Shown: piece by piece, positions 24,966 to 33,153 of the stretch
How positions within the stretch are numbered: the stretch's first letter is position 1
How the letters are laid out: each line of letters opens with the position of its first letter
Assembly (NCBI RefSeq): GCF_018408705.1
Contig: NZ_AP023420.1
Coordinates: 868,001-932,000 of the forward strand
DNA length: 64,000 nucleotides
Origin: Pusillibacter faecalis
GTDB lineage: Bacteria; Bacillota; Clostridia; Oscillospirales; Oscillospiraceae
Direction of reading: 5' to 3'
Notes under the pieces: model-generated
The model's database searches: none
Seen by the model: only the letters and a program-made list of their open reading frames with translations
Told to the model about the DNA's origin: nothing
Position numbers and translations under genes: made by a program

Positions 24966-26543
24966 TCATCCCTTCTGCTCCAGTTCCCGGAAGCGGAAGT
25001 GAAGGATGACCTCTTTTTCTTCGGTCAGCTCCACCCGTTCGATCAGGGAAACCAGCACCTCCCGGTTGGTGGGGGCGGTAGCCAGAAAGCGTTCCACCAG
25101 TTCTTTGGCCAGATCATTCTGCCTTTCTGGTGAGAAGTCCGGCCGGTCGATCTGGGAGAGGCGCTGCTCCAGCGCGGCCCGGTCGCCTTTGACCTTCTGG
25201 TAGACCCGCTGGAAATCTGCCTCGTCCAGCAGGCCGGACAGCTTATCCAGATACACTTGGTCCAGATGGGCGGACAGGCTGTCGATCTTGGCCTTCAGGG
25301 CGGCGATCTCCTTTTCGTGATCCGCCTCCGCCTGGGCCTTTACGATCTCCTGCTTGGCGATGGGCAGCAGCTTTTCGGCCTGCAAATAGTTCCGGCAGAC
25401 CTCCCGTACCCGCTCCACCACTGCCTGGGTGACCACCTGCTCCTTAATGGAGTGGCAGGTGCAGGCCCCGGCTTTGGTGAATCGCTGGTAGGTGCGGCAG
25501 ACAAAGTACAGCACATCCTCTCCTTTGGCGTTTTTACGGTTGAGTACCGCCAGCGGGTAGCCGCACTCGTGGCAGAAGATCAAGCCCTTGAGCAGAAAAT
25601 CGTAGGTGCGGCTGCGGGTGTGCCTGCGGCTGTCCACCAGCCGGCGCACCTTGTCAAAGGTCTCCCGGTCAATGAGGGGCTCGTGGGTGCCCACCACCAC
25701 CACCCAGTCCTTGGGCTGCTGGCGGATGCACTTCTTGGTCTTGTAGTTGATCTTCCGGCTGCGTCCCTGTACCATGTTGCCGATGTAAGTCTCGTTTTGC
25801 AGCATATCCGAGATCCGCTCACTGGACCACAGGCCGGTGTATGGGCCGGGCTTGCCCACCGGGAGTCCCGCATAAGTTGCGGGCGTTGGGACATGTTCCT
25901 CGTTGAGCCGGGTGGCGATCTGCCGGCAGCTCATGCCCGAGAGGGCCATACCGAAGATCCGTCGCACCACCGGGGCGGCCGCTTCATCGATGACGATCTT
26001 ATTTTTTTCAGTTGGGTGCATCTTGTAGCCGTAGACCGGCTTGCCGCCGATGAACAGCCCCTTGCGCTGCTTGTCGTGCTTGACGCTGGCAATCTTTTTG
26101 GAAATGTCCTTGGCGTACATGTCGTTCATGATCGCCCGGAAGGGGGTAATGTCGTTGGCGGTGGAGTCCACCCCGGTGTCAATGCCATCCAGCAGGGAGA
26201 TGTACCGCACCCGGTGTTCGGGGAAGTACCGCTCCATATAGTGACCGGTGAGAATGTAGTCGCGGCCCAGCCGGCTCAGGTCCTTGGTGATGACCATGTT
26301 GACCTTCTTGGCCTCGATGTCGGCGATCAGCCGCTGAAAATCCGGGCGGTCATAATTGGTGCCGCTCCAGCCGTCATCCACATAGGTGTCAAAGACGCTC
26401 AGTCGGTGCTGCTTGACGAATTCCTCCAGCATGGATCTTTGGTTGTTGACGCTCTCCGATGGCCCTTCGTTCTCATCCTCCTTTGACAGCCTGATATAAA
26501 GGCCCACATGGTAGTCCATGGGGTTGCTTATCTCCAAGTACAT
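24966..26543 (-). CDS. Large serine recombinase, SpoIVCA-like
   Basis: 525 residues. The N-terminal resolvase domain has the catalytic serine at residue 20 in 'YIRLSKED', 'DDGWSGTNYDRPDF' and the arginine-bearing 'KDLSRLGRD'. A Recombinase domain follows (about 160-290), then a zinc ribbon with 'FCHECG' and 'FVCRTY', and a coiled coil near 385-440. ATG 26543 follows AGGAGG at ideal distance. The gene ends 55 bases from the left attachment repeat and is transcribed toward the 5' part of sigK. By family and position it should catalyse excision restoring sigK. A dedicated directionality factor is not obvious. Confidence 0.93.
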   Translation of the reverse strand: MYLEISNPMDYHVGLYIRLSKEDENEGPSESVNNQRSMLEEFVKQHRLSVFDTYVDDGWSGTNYDRPDFQRLIADIEAKKVNMVITKDLSRLGRDYILTGHYMERYFPEHRVRYISLLDGIDTGVDSTANDITPFRAIMNDMYAKDISKKIASVKHDKQRKGLFIGGKPVYGYKMHPTEKNKIVIDEAAAPVVRRIFGMALSGMSCRQIATRLNEEHVPTPATYAGLPVGKPGPYTGLWSSERISDMLQNETYIGNMVQGRSRKINYKTKKCIRQQPKDWVVVVGTHEPLIDRETFDKVRRLVDSRRHTRSRTYDFLLKGLIFCHECGYPLAVLNRKNAKGEDVLYFVCRTYQRFTKAGACTCHSIKEQVVTQAVVERVREVCRNYLQAEKLLPIAKQEIVKAQAEADHEKEIAALKAKIDSLSAHLDQVYLDKLSGLLDEADFQRVYQKVKGDRAALEQRLSQIDRPDFSPERQNDLAKELVERFLATAPTNREVLVSLIERVELTEEKEVILHFRFRELEQKG

Positions 26544-26615
26544 ATTCTGCCTCCTGGGATAAGCGGCTATTTATCGCTTGGATTGGGGCTGATGCCTTGG
26601 CGGCAGGACATAAAC

Positions 26616-26729
26616 CTAACGGGCCTGTTCCAACTCCCGGCGGAGAAACAGCAGAAACGAGCGAAATAAAATCTCGCCCGCGTCCTCCTTTCCAAAGCAG
26701 CAGGTGATTTGCAGTTGGCGTTTTCCCAT
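26616..26729 (-). CDS. 37-residue small protein upstream of the recombinase
   Basis: The ATG at 26729 is preceded by AAGGAG. The product starts 'MGKRQLQITCCFGKEDAGE' and ends 'LLFLRRELEQ'. It is small and amphipathic. Similar tiny proteins occur beside serine recombinases in Clostridia elements, from memory and not checked. It lies 72 bases upstream of the recombinase gene on the same strand and could be a directionality factor or regulator (inference). Confidence 0.5.
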   Translation of the reverse strand: MGKRQLQITCCFGKEDAGEILFRSFLLFLRRELEQAR

Positions 26730-26875
26730 TGTCAGGACTCCTTTCCATTGAAATAGTAAAGGATATGCGGGGAAACGCCGCTGCTTGCCTGTCCATGGTC
26801 GGAGACACCGGCCACAGAAATGGCTCGGCGTTCCCCACAACAGGCGGTTGATTCAGTTGTGTCGGTTTTGTATGG

Positions 26876-27706
26876 TCACCCGGGCAGGGTGCGAATCAAG
26901 GCTTCCATGAATTGCCCGAAGGCCTGTTTGTCTTCCGTGGTCACCATGGTGAACGGGTCCAGTTCACGCAGTTCTGGGTGGCGGCTGAATACCCCCATGG
27001 CAAAGCAGTGAGCGAAGAGTTCGCCGGCGATAGAGCGATGCTTCGTACCCAGGCCGGGGAAAAAGGGTTCTCCAAAGTCCAGAAAGGCCGGCGGTATCAC
27101 GGCGATATCCCCGGTCAGACGGACATTGAGGACATGGCCCAGCTCGTGGAGGAGCATGCTCTCTGGCGAAGAATGCTTGTCCCGCAGAATGTGCATTAGA
27201 AAGATATCACAGACGGCTACATTGTCATCCAACAAATAGGGCCTGCAGAAGGCGTCGTAGGAACGATGTCCGCAGTCCGTCAAAAATACCAGCATTGGCT
27301 CTGGGGCCAACACCTTTTGAGAGAAATCCAAGTCCTCATCCAGAAGGCGCAAAAGACTTTCGGCAGACTTCGGTGCGATTTGCAGTCCGCCGGTGGAGAC
27401 AAATTCGGTTTGGAGATGCTCCAGAATCAGGCGAAGCTGACCCAAATTTTGCTCCTTGGTTCCGCAGTTCCGCCATAGCCGGCAAAGAAACAATTGACAT
27501 GCAGTTTTTCCTGCGCAGACGATCCAGTAAGGGTGCCCGCCCAGAAAAGAATCGATGGATATCCGCTCCCAAGCTTCCTCCAATGAACGGTGCAGCTGAC
27601 GCAATTCGCTTGCAGAGAGGGACGGGGATTCCAGCAGCGAAGTCAGGTAAGCGGGCAGATCCGCGAAACGCGTGGGTATCGGTATATTTTGCATAATGAT
27701 TGTCAC
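26876..27706 (-). CDS. Putative zinc metallopeptidase (HExxH), family unknown
   Basis: 276 residues from a GTG at 27706 (272 from the ATG at 27694; the start is unsure because no strong ribosome site is visible). 'MLLHELGHVLN' near residue 186 is an HExxH zinc-binding motif. 'HRSIAGELFAHCFAMG' about 40 residues later could supply the third ligand, as in gluzincins. There is no signal peptide or transmembrane segment, so it should act in the cytoplasm. In regulatory metallopeptidase pairs an XRE repressor is cleaved; no intact XRE partner is adjacent here. Cargo of the sigK element. Confidence 0.65.
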   Translation of the reverse strand: MTIIMQNIPIPTRFADLPAYLTSLLESPSLSASELRQLHRSLEEAWERISIDSFLGGHPYWIVCAGKTACQLFLCRLWRNCGTKEQNLGQLRLILEHLQTEFVSTGGLQIAPKSAESLLRLLDEDLDFSQKVLAPEPMLVFLTDCGHRSYDAFCRPYLLDDNVAVCDIFLMHILRDKHSSPESMLLHELGHVLNVRLTGDIAVIPPAFLDFGEPFFPGLGTKHRSIAGELFAHCFAMGVFSRHPELRELDPFTMVTTEDKQAFGQFMEALIRTLPG

Positions 27707-27746
27707 TTACTTTCCATTTTGATACTTTATGTTTGTTGACCGGATA

Positions 27747-27796
27747 GACCTATCTCCTCCTAAGAGATAGGTCGGCAGTTCGATTCCCCAGCCGGA
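27747..27796 (+). other. tRNA-Arg(CCU)-like 3' fragment, candidate att site of the integrase
   Basis: A 10-bp stem (27747-27756 with 27764-27773) encloses a 7-base loop CTCCTAA that is exactly an anticodon loop for CCU (arginine AGG). It is followed by AGGTCG and a TTCGATTCC stretch like a T-loop. The T stem pairs poorly and no acceptor 5' half is found, so this is a fragment and not a working tRNA. It lies 75 bases beyond the 3' end of the tyrosine integrase gene, where an attachment site is expected. Tentative. Confidence 0.35.
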
Positions 27797-27870
27797 AAAT
27801 CAAACATCGATGCTTTTATTGATGCGCTAAGGCGAGGCGACAGTAGGACGATAAATGAGGCGAAAAGCCA

Positions 27871-29082
27871 TTAGTCAGCACAATAAAATACTTCCTCAAA
27901 ACGCTCCACCAGATCCCAGCGGTTTTGCTCCAGCACCTGTCCATAGAGTTCGGTGATCATATCCGCCTGAGCATGGCCGGAATCCCGCTGTACCGCCTTG
28001 ATGTCGCCGCCGGAGAGCGACAGCTTATAGGAGATGCTGCTGTACCGCAGGCTGTGGAAGGTCACTTTTGGAAGCCCTGCCTCCTTCAGTGCCAGTTGAA
28101 ACTGCTTGGTCAAAGTACACTCCTGCATGGGGCGACCATCGGGATAGGCAAAAATCAAATGGGGAAAAGGCAGCCCGCCCGTCTCCCAACTGGCCGGCCG
28201 GCTCTGTTTCAGCAATGCCATTAGCGAGGGTGGCAGATAGACGGTACGGGCGCTGGATTCGGTCTTGGGTTGTTTCAGCACCAAGACTGTACGCTGCCGA
28301 CCGCCCACCGGCGGGAAGCGGTGCAGGATCTCCCGTCGGTTGACCTGATTGACGGCATCCCGGCTAATCCGGGCCAGCGTCTTGTCAATGCGAAGGGTGT
28401 TCCGGGAGAAGTCAATGTCCTGCCAGGTCAGAGCCAGCAGTTCCCCCTTTCGAAGCGAAGCAGCAAAGGTGAGGTGGATCGCCAACGCCAGCGTGGGCGA
28501 ACAATATAAAACAAGCCTTTTTATTTGCTCCGGGGTTAAAAATGTCTTCTGTTTTGTCCTGCAGACTGGTAGAGGTACCCGATGGAATGGGTTCCGATCC
28601 ACATACTCCCAAAGGACTGCCTGCTCAAAGGCGCTGTGAAGCACTTTGTGGATGCTGCGCAGCGTGGTGGGAGACAGCTTCTGTCCGCCCTGCTTGTGGT
28701 AAGGAAAGGATATCCTTGGTTCCTCCAGCATTCGGCTATACAACATCGCAACTGTCCGGGGCGACAATTCCGACAGCCGCATATTGCCCATGCAGGGCAG
28801 GATGTAATGCTGGATAAGCCCGCGATTGGATTGATAGGTAGAGGGTGACCAGCGTGGAACTCCGTGAAGCCGGAGGTAAACCGACATCAGCTGAGCCACA
28901 GTCTCTACTTCCCCTCCGATCTTCTTTGATTTCCGTAAATCGTGATACAGTTCCAACTGCTCTTTTCGCCTTACCGCTTCTGGCAAGGTGTGGTAGGTCT
29001 CCCACTTTTGCTTACGGACCCCGTTCGCAGTAATCATGTGGACCACGGCGAAGCTGCTTTTTCTTGTTACGATGGATGCCAT
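27871..29082 (-). CDS. Tyrosine-type site-specific integrase
   Basis: 403 residues. A SAM-like core-binding domain (about 60-150) is followed by the catalytic domain: first arginine in 'FAASLRKGELLALTW', 'FHSLRYSSISY' (HxxR), 'DSGHAQADM' and the nucleophile tyrosine in 'ITELYGQ'. All catalytic residues are present. ATG 29082 follows GAGAGGAAG. It is typical of Clostridia integrative elements and is of a different class from the serine recombinase that fits the sigK cores. It therefore suggests a second element nested within the skin-like element. Confidence 0.92.
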   Translation of the reverse strand: MASIVTRKSSFAVVHMITANGVRKQKWETYHTLPEAVRRKEQLELYHDLRKSKKIGGEVETVAQLMSVYLRLHGVPRWSPSTYQSNRGLIQHYILPCMGNMRLSELSPRTVAMLYSRMLEEPRISFPYHKQGGQKLSPTTLRSIHKVLHSAFEQAVLWEYVDRNPFHRVPLPVCRTKQKTFLTPEQIKRLVLYCSPTLALAIHLTFAASLRKGELLALTWQDIDFSRNTLRIDKTLARISRDAVNQVNRREILHRFPPVGGRQRTVLVLKQPKTESSARTVYLPPSLMALLKQSRPASWETGGLPFPHLIFAYPDGRPMQECTLTKQFQLALKEAGLPKVTFHSLRYSSISYKLSLSGGDIKAVQRDSGHAQADMITELYGQVLEQNRWDLVERFEEVFYCAD

Positions 29083-29159
29083 ACTGTAATCTTCCTCTCT
29101 TGATTTTCATGGTATAACCTCCTTACGATAACATGGATTGAGCATTTGTGCAGAAACGC

Positions 29160-29203
29160 AAAAAGCCGCCCGACGCATCCCCACTGATGCGTCGGGCGGC
29201 TTT
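29160..29203 (-). terminator. Strong rho-independent terminator upstream of the integrase
   Basis: A perfect 18-bp stem pairs 29162-29179 with 29186-29203 around a 6-base loop, followed on the minus strand by five T (29164-29160). It isolates the integrase gene from transcription entering from the 30-31.8 kb operon. Confidence 0.85.
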
Positions 29204-29254
29204 GACATTATGTCTATTGTATGGGAAGACAAAACTTAGAGTCAGTTTGTTCCA

Positions 29255-29925
29255 TCTAAGGCGGATGGGCAGCGCGGATGAGACGATTGTTTTCCACAAA
29301 CTCCTCAAAGACTATTGGTATAAAGTATTTCACATCCACACCGGCATTCAATGCCTGCTCCATCTAATGTAAAAAGGGCCAGTACGACCCCATGTCATTA
29401 CGATAAGAACTAGGTTGGATGACCCGGTTCTTAGCTTTCATTTCGTGTAGAAAAGATTCAATTTTTCTTACCGCTTAACTTAATGGCATTGAGTACTGGC
29501 CGTCGGTATTGTTAGAGATATGTCCATAAATCATATAACCTTCGTGACCAATCAGGTTCCTGATCATCATGGGGTAGTAATACAGGGTCAGGTAATAGGT
29601 GCCGTCGCTGATTTCAGGTATAGACTACACACTTTCAAAATAGGTTTGGACTTGTACTTTCTTCATCCAAACATAGTCGTGGTTTCCTACAGGTAAGAGG
29701 TATTCCCGGGCAGTTAGCGGAGGTTAGGATTCCGGATCTTTGCAAAAGAACATGAGGTCGCTAAAGATATAGATCGTGTCGTTTGGGCGGACGCAATGGT
29801 TTCAGCTGTCTAGCAGGATCTGATTCATCTTCATCAGAGAATCAAAAGGGCGGTCTCAGTGATGGGGGATGTCGGCATGCCCAACATGCGGGCTGGCGAT
29901 GAAATAAATCGTAGGCAAGGCTACT
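29255..29925 (-). pseudogene. Decayed calcineurin-like metallophosphoesterase
   Basis: On the minus strand, frames read 'TIYFIASPHVGHADI', 'DRPFDSLMKMNQ', 'NDTIYIFSDLM', 'LLPVGNHDYVWMKK', 'YYPMM', 'YMIYGHISNNTDGQYS' and 'LNAGVDVKYFIP' in the order expected of a small phosphoesterase, but with several in-frame stops and at least one frame change. The first metal motif is damaged (SPH where SDTH is expected). It cannot give a functional protein. Confidence 0.7.
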
Positions 29926-29937
29926 TTTTCTCACTGC

Positions 29938-30498
29938 TTACAAAATGGTAAATATAAGGCGCAGTTTTTGGATTTTAGGCCCCCGCGAGTATAAGGACTC
30001 CCAATTGTCCCTCTGCCACCGAACGCGCTCCAACAGTAAGAGAAAATATTTGTACCATCCCATTTCGTCGTTCCATTCGTAGTACTGATAACTCTTCTGT
30101 ACCTCATTGTCCAAACGAGCATACTCGCATGGATTTAGCCACTCATAGACGGCCTCAAGTTCACCAGCCTCCAGTTGAAAGATGTCAGATTTCAGTACAT
30201 ACCCATGATGTTCATAACGCTGGGATCTTGGAATGCACTTCTCCATAGCGGCCACATCAATGGCATAAAAGCAGCCCCAATCCGTTGCTTTGTTCTGTAG
30301 CGTGTCTGAGAGATCGGCAGGTGTAATCACATACCCGAGTTCCTCCAATTTGTTGCAGGCCGCAGAGAAATAGGTGCGTGAACCGCTGTAATAGGTTTCT
30401 ATGAGATGATAGCTGTCCCCCATGGGCAGATATGAATTAATACACTTCCACTTCCCTTGGATCAGGCCTTCTGTATATAAATAGTAAGATACACTCAT
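29938..30498 (-). CDS. Hypothetical protein, third gene of the XRE-DUF3990 operon
   Basis: 186 residues with no family I recognise. It is rich in Tyr and Trp (for example 'SYQYYEWNDEMGWYKYF'), has no signal peptide and no membrane segment. Its ATG overlaps the stop of the gene before it by four bases, so it is translationally coupled to the operon. The C-terminal few residues may have been altered by the junction with the decayed phosphoesterase. The composition suggests a compact soluble protein. It could be an accessory or immunity factor for the DUF3990 protein (inference). Confidence 0.6.
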   Translation of the reverse strand: MSVSYYLYTEGLIQGKWKCINSYLPMGDSYHLIETYYSGSRTYFSAACNKLEELGYVITPADLSDTLQNKATDWGCFYAIDVAAMEKCIPRSQRYEHHGYVLKSDIFQLEAGELEAVYEWLNPCEYARLDNEVQKSYQYYEWNDEMGWYKYFLLLLERVRWQRDNWESLYSRGPKIQKLRLIFTIL

Positions 30499-30941
30499 CG
30501 GCGGCCCCCCTTCGATTTTTGCGTGTAAAGCTCCTTTAAATCGTCAATGGCCATTTCCACATCAAAGGTATGAAAACCCAGCCAGCAGTCGTTCATGGTC
30601 TCCGCTCCGGCAGTCTGGAAAATGGCCTTGCTGCCCTCGCCGGTATAATAGTGCCAATAGCGGTAGGTGTAGCCAGCCCAGTACATCATCTCGGCAGAAT
30701 AGAGCGTGCCCGCTTTTTTCAGTCCGCCGATTTCATCGTTCAGTTCCTCCAGGATATACTCCTCACCGGCCCACTGCAGGCGGTCATAGGTGTCGTCCAG
30801 CGCCGCGGCTGTCCGGCTGTTCATAAAGGCTTGAATAAATGCAGGGCAGTCATATCCGTTTTTCAGGGCTAACTCAAACAGACGTCCCTGAATATCGCAG
30901 AGCTGCCGCTGTTCCAAACTTAGGTTTGCCATCTCATTCAC
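30495..30941 (-). CDS. Hypothetical protein, second gene of the XRE-DUF3990 operon (candidate antitoxin)
   Basis: 148 residues. The N-terminal half ('CDIQGRLFELALKNGYD', 'FIQAFMNSRTAAALDDTYD') is helical. The C-terminal half has an aromatic stretch 'YWAGYTYRYWHYYTGE' followed by 'TFDVEMAIDDLKELY'. No domain name can be given. It overlaps the XRE-DUF3990 gene by eight bases and the following gene by four. A start at 30932 (second ATG) is nearly as good. Small proteins overlapping DUF3990 genes often act as antitoxins; here this is inference from position. Confidence 0.65.
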   Translation of the reverse strand: MNEMANLSLEQRQLCDIQGRLFELALKNGYDCPAFIQAFMNSRTAAALDDTYDRLQWAGEEYILEELNDEIGGLKKAGTLYSAEMMYWAGYTYRYWHYYTGEGSKAIFQTAGAETMNDCWLGFHTFDVEMAIDDLKELYTQKSKGGRR

Positions 30942-31782
30942 CTGCCTTCAAGATCTCATCGAAGAAACGGCCCTCCCGCCTGTATTTCCGGCAGATCTCA
31001 TCGGCCAGGGCGATTCCCTTTGAGCGGTTGGCCTCGCTCTCCGTCTTTAGGCTTTCACGATCTTCTTCAGAGATATGCTGCTCGTCCAAAATTTTGATTT
31101 GGCTGCACGCTTTGTCTGTCAGCGCCACATACTGTTTTCCAAGTTTTAAAGCAGATAGACTGTTGATTAGAGCCAAATCCGTGATTTCTCCATTGAAGAA
31201 GCGGTCCAATACCACAAACATACGGTCGTTGGCGATGTACCCGATGACCATATCGCATCCCTCTGCCATAGCGGCATACTGCTGATAAATGCGGGAGCCT
31301 TTGACGGATTCCAGCTTTCCTCGGTTGAAGGCGATCAGCAGTGCCCAATCCAGGCCGACTTCCACATCCAGGATCTTGAGGCCGGTCAAGTCGGCTTGCA
31401 GGGGGTAGAGTTTCCCCTCTGGATAGTTACAGATCAATGTGAGCGGCTGCATCCGCTCTGTTCCCATATAAAAGCCTCTGCCAAAGTCACACCGGTCCCG
31501 GCTGATGGGAGCAATAGGGCCATGTAATCCAGACTTGGAGCCGTGATAAAGAGCGACGATTTCATTGGATGTAATGATAGCAGAACCTTCCAATTGGGAA
31601 AAGTCGATGTTGTTTTCTGCACAGAGGTTTTTGATTGCGTTGACAGCAATCTGCGACGGCTCGCAGTGTCCCTTTTCCCAACGATTTACTGTGGCGAAGC
31701 TGACACCTAGCCTTTCGGCCAATTCAGATTGACTGAGGTTTAGGCGGGAGCGGATCTCTTTGATTTGATCCGAAATTTTCAC
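30934..31782 (-). CDS. XRE helix-turn-helix fused to DUF3990 (ADP-ribosyltransferase-like)
   Basis: 282 residues. Residues 1-55 are an XRE domain ('LNLSQSELAERLGVSFATVN', 'RWEKGHCEPS'). From about 75 the protein follows DUF3990: 'ALYHGSKSG' (H80), 'CDFGRGFYMGTE', and later 'FVVLDRFFNGEITDLALI'. DUF3990 is related to ADP-ribosyltransferase toxins and often forms a toxin-antitoxin pair with a small partner. I chose the GTG at 31782 because GAGGAGGT stands 8 bases upstream; the GTG at 31791 lies too close to it. It heads a three-gene operon. The fusion suggests that the toxin itself autoregulates by binding the inverted repeat upstream. Confidence 0.8.
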   Translation of the reverse strand: MKISDQIKEIRSRLNLSQSELAERLGVSFATVNRWEKGHCEPSQIAVNAIKNLCAENNIDFSQLEGSAIITSNEIVALYHGSKSGLHGPIAPISRDRCDFGRGFYMGTERMQPLTLICNYPEGKLYPLQADLTGLKILDVEVGLDWALLIAFNRGKLESVKGSRIYQQYAAMAEGCDMVIGYIANDRMFVVLDRFFNGEITDLALINSLSALKLGKQYVALTDKACSQIKILDEQHISEEDRESLKTESEANRSKGIALADEICRKYRREGRFFDEILKAGE

Positions 31783-31820
31783 AGGGTTCACCTCCTCGAA
31801 TATAACATTTGGCTTTCATT

Positions 31821-31894
31821 ATTATAACACTTGTGCACCTGCAATACAATACTCGCAAAAGGCGATTGCAGGTGCTGTAGATATAGGATATAAT
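31821..31894. promoter_or_regulatory. Back-to-back promoters sharing a perfect inverted repeat (candidate operator)
   Basis: GCACCTGCAAT (31835-31845) and ATTGCAGGTGC (31865-31875) form a perfect 11-bp inverted repeat whose arms are 30 bp apart. Minus-strand promoter for the XRE-DUF3990 operon: TTGTAT (31849-31844), 17 bases, TATAAT (31826-31821). Plus-strand promoter for the ABC-3C operon: TTGCAG (31866-31871, inside the right arm), 17 bases, TATAAT (31889-31894). Each arm overlaps a -35 box or its spacer, so one DNA-binding protein could repress both. The XRE-DUF3990 protein is the obvious candidate (inference). Confidence 0.7.
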
Positions 31895-32001
31895 GTATAC
31901 ATTAGTATAGTTTACGTTATAGAATAGAGGAAATTTAGGCTTATTGTCCTGGATATCGTCTATCTTTTTCACGCAAGCGGTTTAGCAGGAGGGGAGCAAT
32001 T

Positions 32002-33153
32002 ATGGATAAAGCAGTTAATGATGCTACTTTAAAACAAGCAGGAACCATTTACCAATATTTAATAGCGCTGAGGGACTGCTTTGATCTTAATGATAATGAT
32101 ACCCTTCAGATTGAAACAAACGGCGATGTTAGCATTATCAATAATACTGGTGGCTTATTTCAAAAAGAGGTGAAGCATCATTTTGCTGATAAGTCTCTCT
32201 CTTATAGGGATATAGATTTTTGGAAGACTTTGGCGAATTGGTACACGGACTATGAGCGCGTAAAAAACTTTTCTCACTTTATTCTCAGTACTACATCTAA
32301 AATACCAAACAATTCTCCTTTTAGTAACTGGAATACCATTAATAAATATGAGAAACTATGTCGCTTAAAAGAAATAGGGACTGAAGATAGGAAAAGAGAA
32401 GACGTATTTAGAGAGCAATATAATAAAATCTTTGGTGAATCTTATAATGAAAGTAGACTTCTGTCTATTTTAGATAAATTTTCAATTGAAGCAGAAAAAA
32501 CTTCCTTACCAGGGATTTCAAACGAATTTGCAAAATATGTAGGACACATTCCCCCAGAAAACCGAGATAATTACATCGGTGCCTTGCTTGGAGAAATATT
32601 GATTAAGGTAAAGGATCCACCTCATAAATGGGAAGTAACAAGACAAAGCTTTGAAAGAATTCTTCAATACCAGACTTCTCTATATGGAACAAAAGGAGCC
32701 CTCCCGTTGCCAAACGAGTATGGGAAGACAATAGTACCAGAAAAAGAAGCAAAAAAATTAGAGCAAAAACAATTTGTGGAAGCAATTCGAGAAATTGAGT
32801 ATGAATCGCAGATTTCAGCGGCCATAGCAGACTATTGGAAAGCCGATATGACCATTATGAAATACTTTCAAAACAATTTGATATATTTGGATAGCCTGGA
32901 TGAGTATATTACCGATTTGGCTGATAAGATGAAGTATGCAAAGGCTACCAGTGAATTGGATGCAGATGGTACTAATGATACTGAAAGGATTAAGATTTCA
33001 AAGAAATTATATAATAGCGTAATGATATGGGATGCAAAAGATTTCGGCTCCATTATTCGCAATCAAGGATTTTTTCAACGTGGAGTTATCCATAACATTG
33101 TTGATGAAACAGAATTCCATTGGAAAGTAGGCGGAGAAAAGGATGAGCATTAG
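32002..33153 (+). CDS. ABC-3C system effector protein (nuclease-like N-terminus)
   Basis: 383 residues. The N-terminal part has the spacing of a restriction-endonuclease fold: E38, D42 ('GDVSII') and 'KEVKHH' with E56/K58, as in DUF4297-type conflict effectors. The middle and C-terminal parts are helical and match the ABC-three-component C-terminal region by position and operon order. ATG 32002 follows AGGAGGGG. It overlaps the middle-component gene by 11 bases. Base composition is markedly AT-rich compared with the flanking genome, showing horizontal origin. Predicted role: toxic effector, probably DNA cleavage, released when the ATPase senses invasion. Confidence 0.7.
   Translation: MDKAVNDATLKQAGTIYQYLIALRDCFDLNDNDTLQIETNGDVSIINNTGGLFQKEVKHHFADKSLSYRDIDFWKTLANWYTDYERVKNFSHFILSTTSKIPNNSPFSNWNTINKYEKLCRLKEIGTEDRKREDVFREQYNKIFGESYNESRLLSILDKFSIEAEKTSLPGISNEFAKYVGHIPPENRDNYIGALLGEILIKVKDPPHKWEVTRQSFERILQYQTSLYGTKGALPLPNEYGKTIVPEKEAKKLEQKQFVEAIREIEYESQISAAIADYWKADMTIMKYFQNNLIYLDSLDEYITDLADKMKYAKATSELDADGTNDTERIKISKKLYNSVMIWDAKDFGSIIRNQGFFQRGVIHNIVDETEFHWKVGGEKDEH

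Noticed and set aside
27747..27773. The 10-bp hairpin as a simple terminator of the metallopeptidase or integrase
   Set aside because: It lacks a T-run in either direction, and the 7-base CTCCTAA loop fits an anticodon arm better.
29100..31800. Insertion sequence within the sigK element
   Set aside because: No transposase gene or terminal inverted repeats with target duplication are visible.
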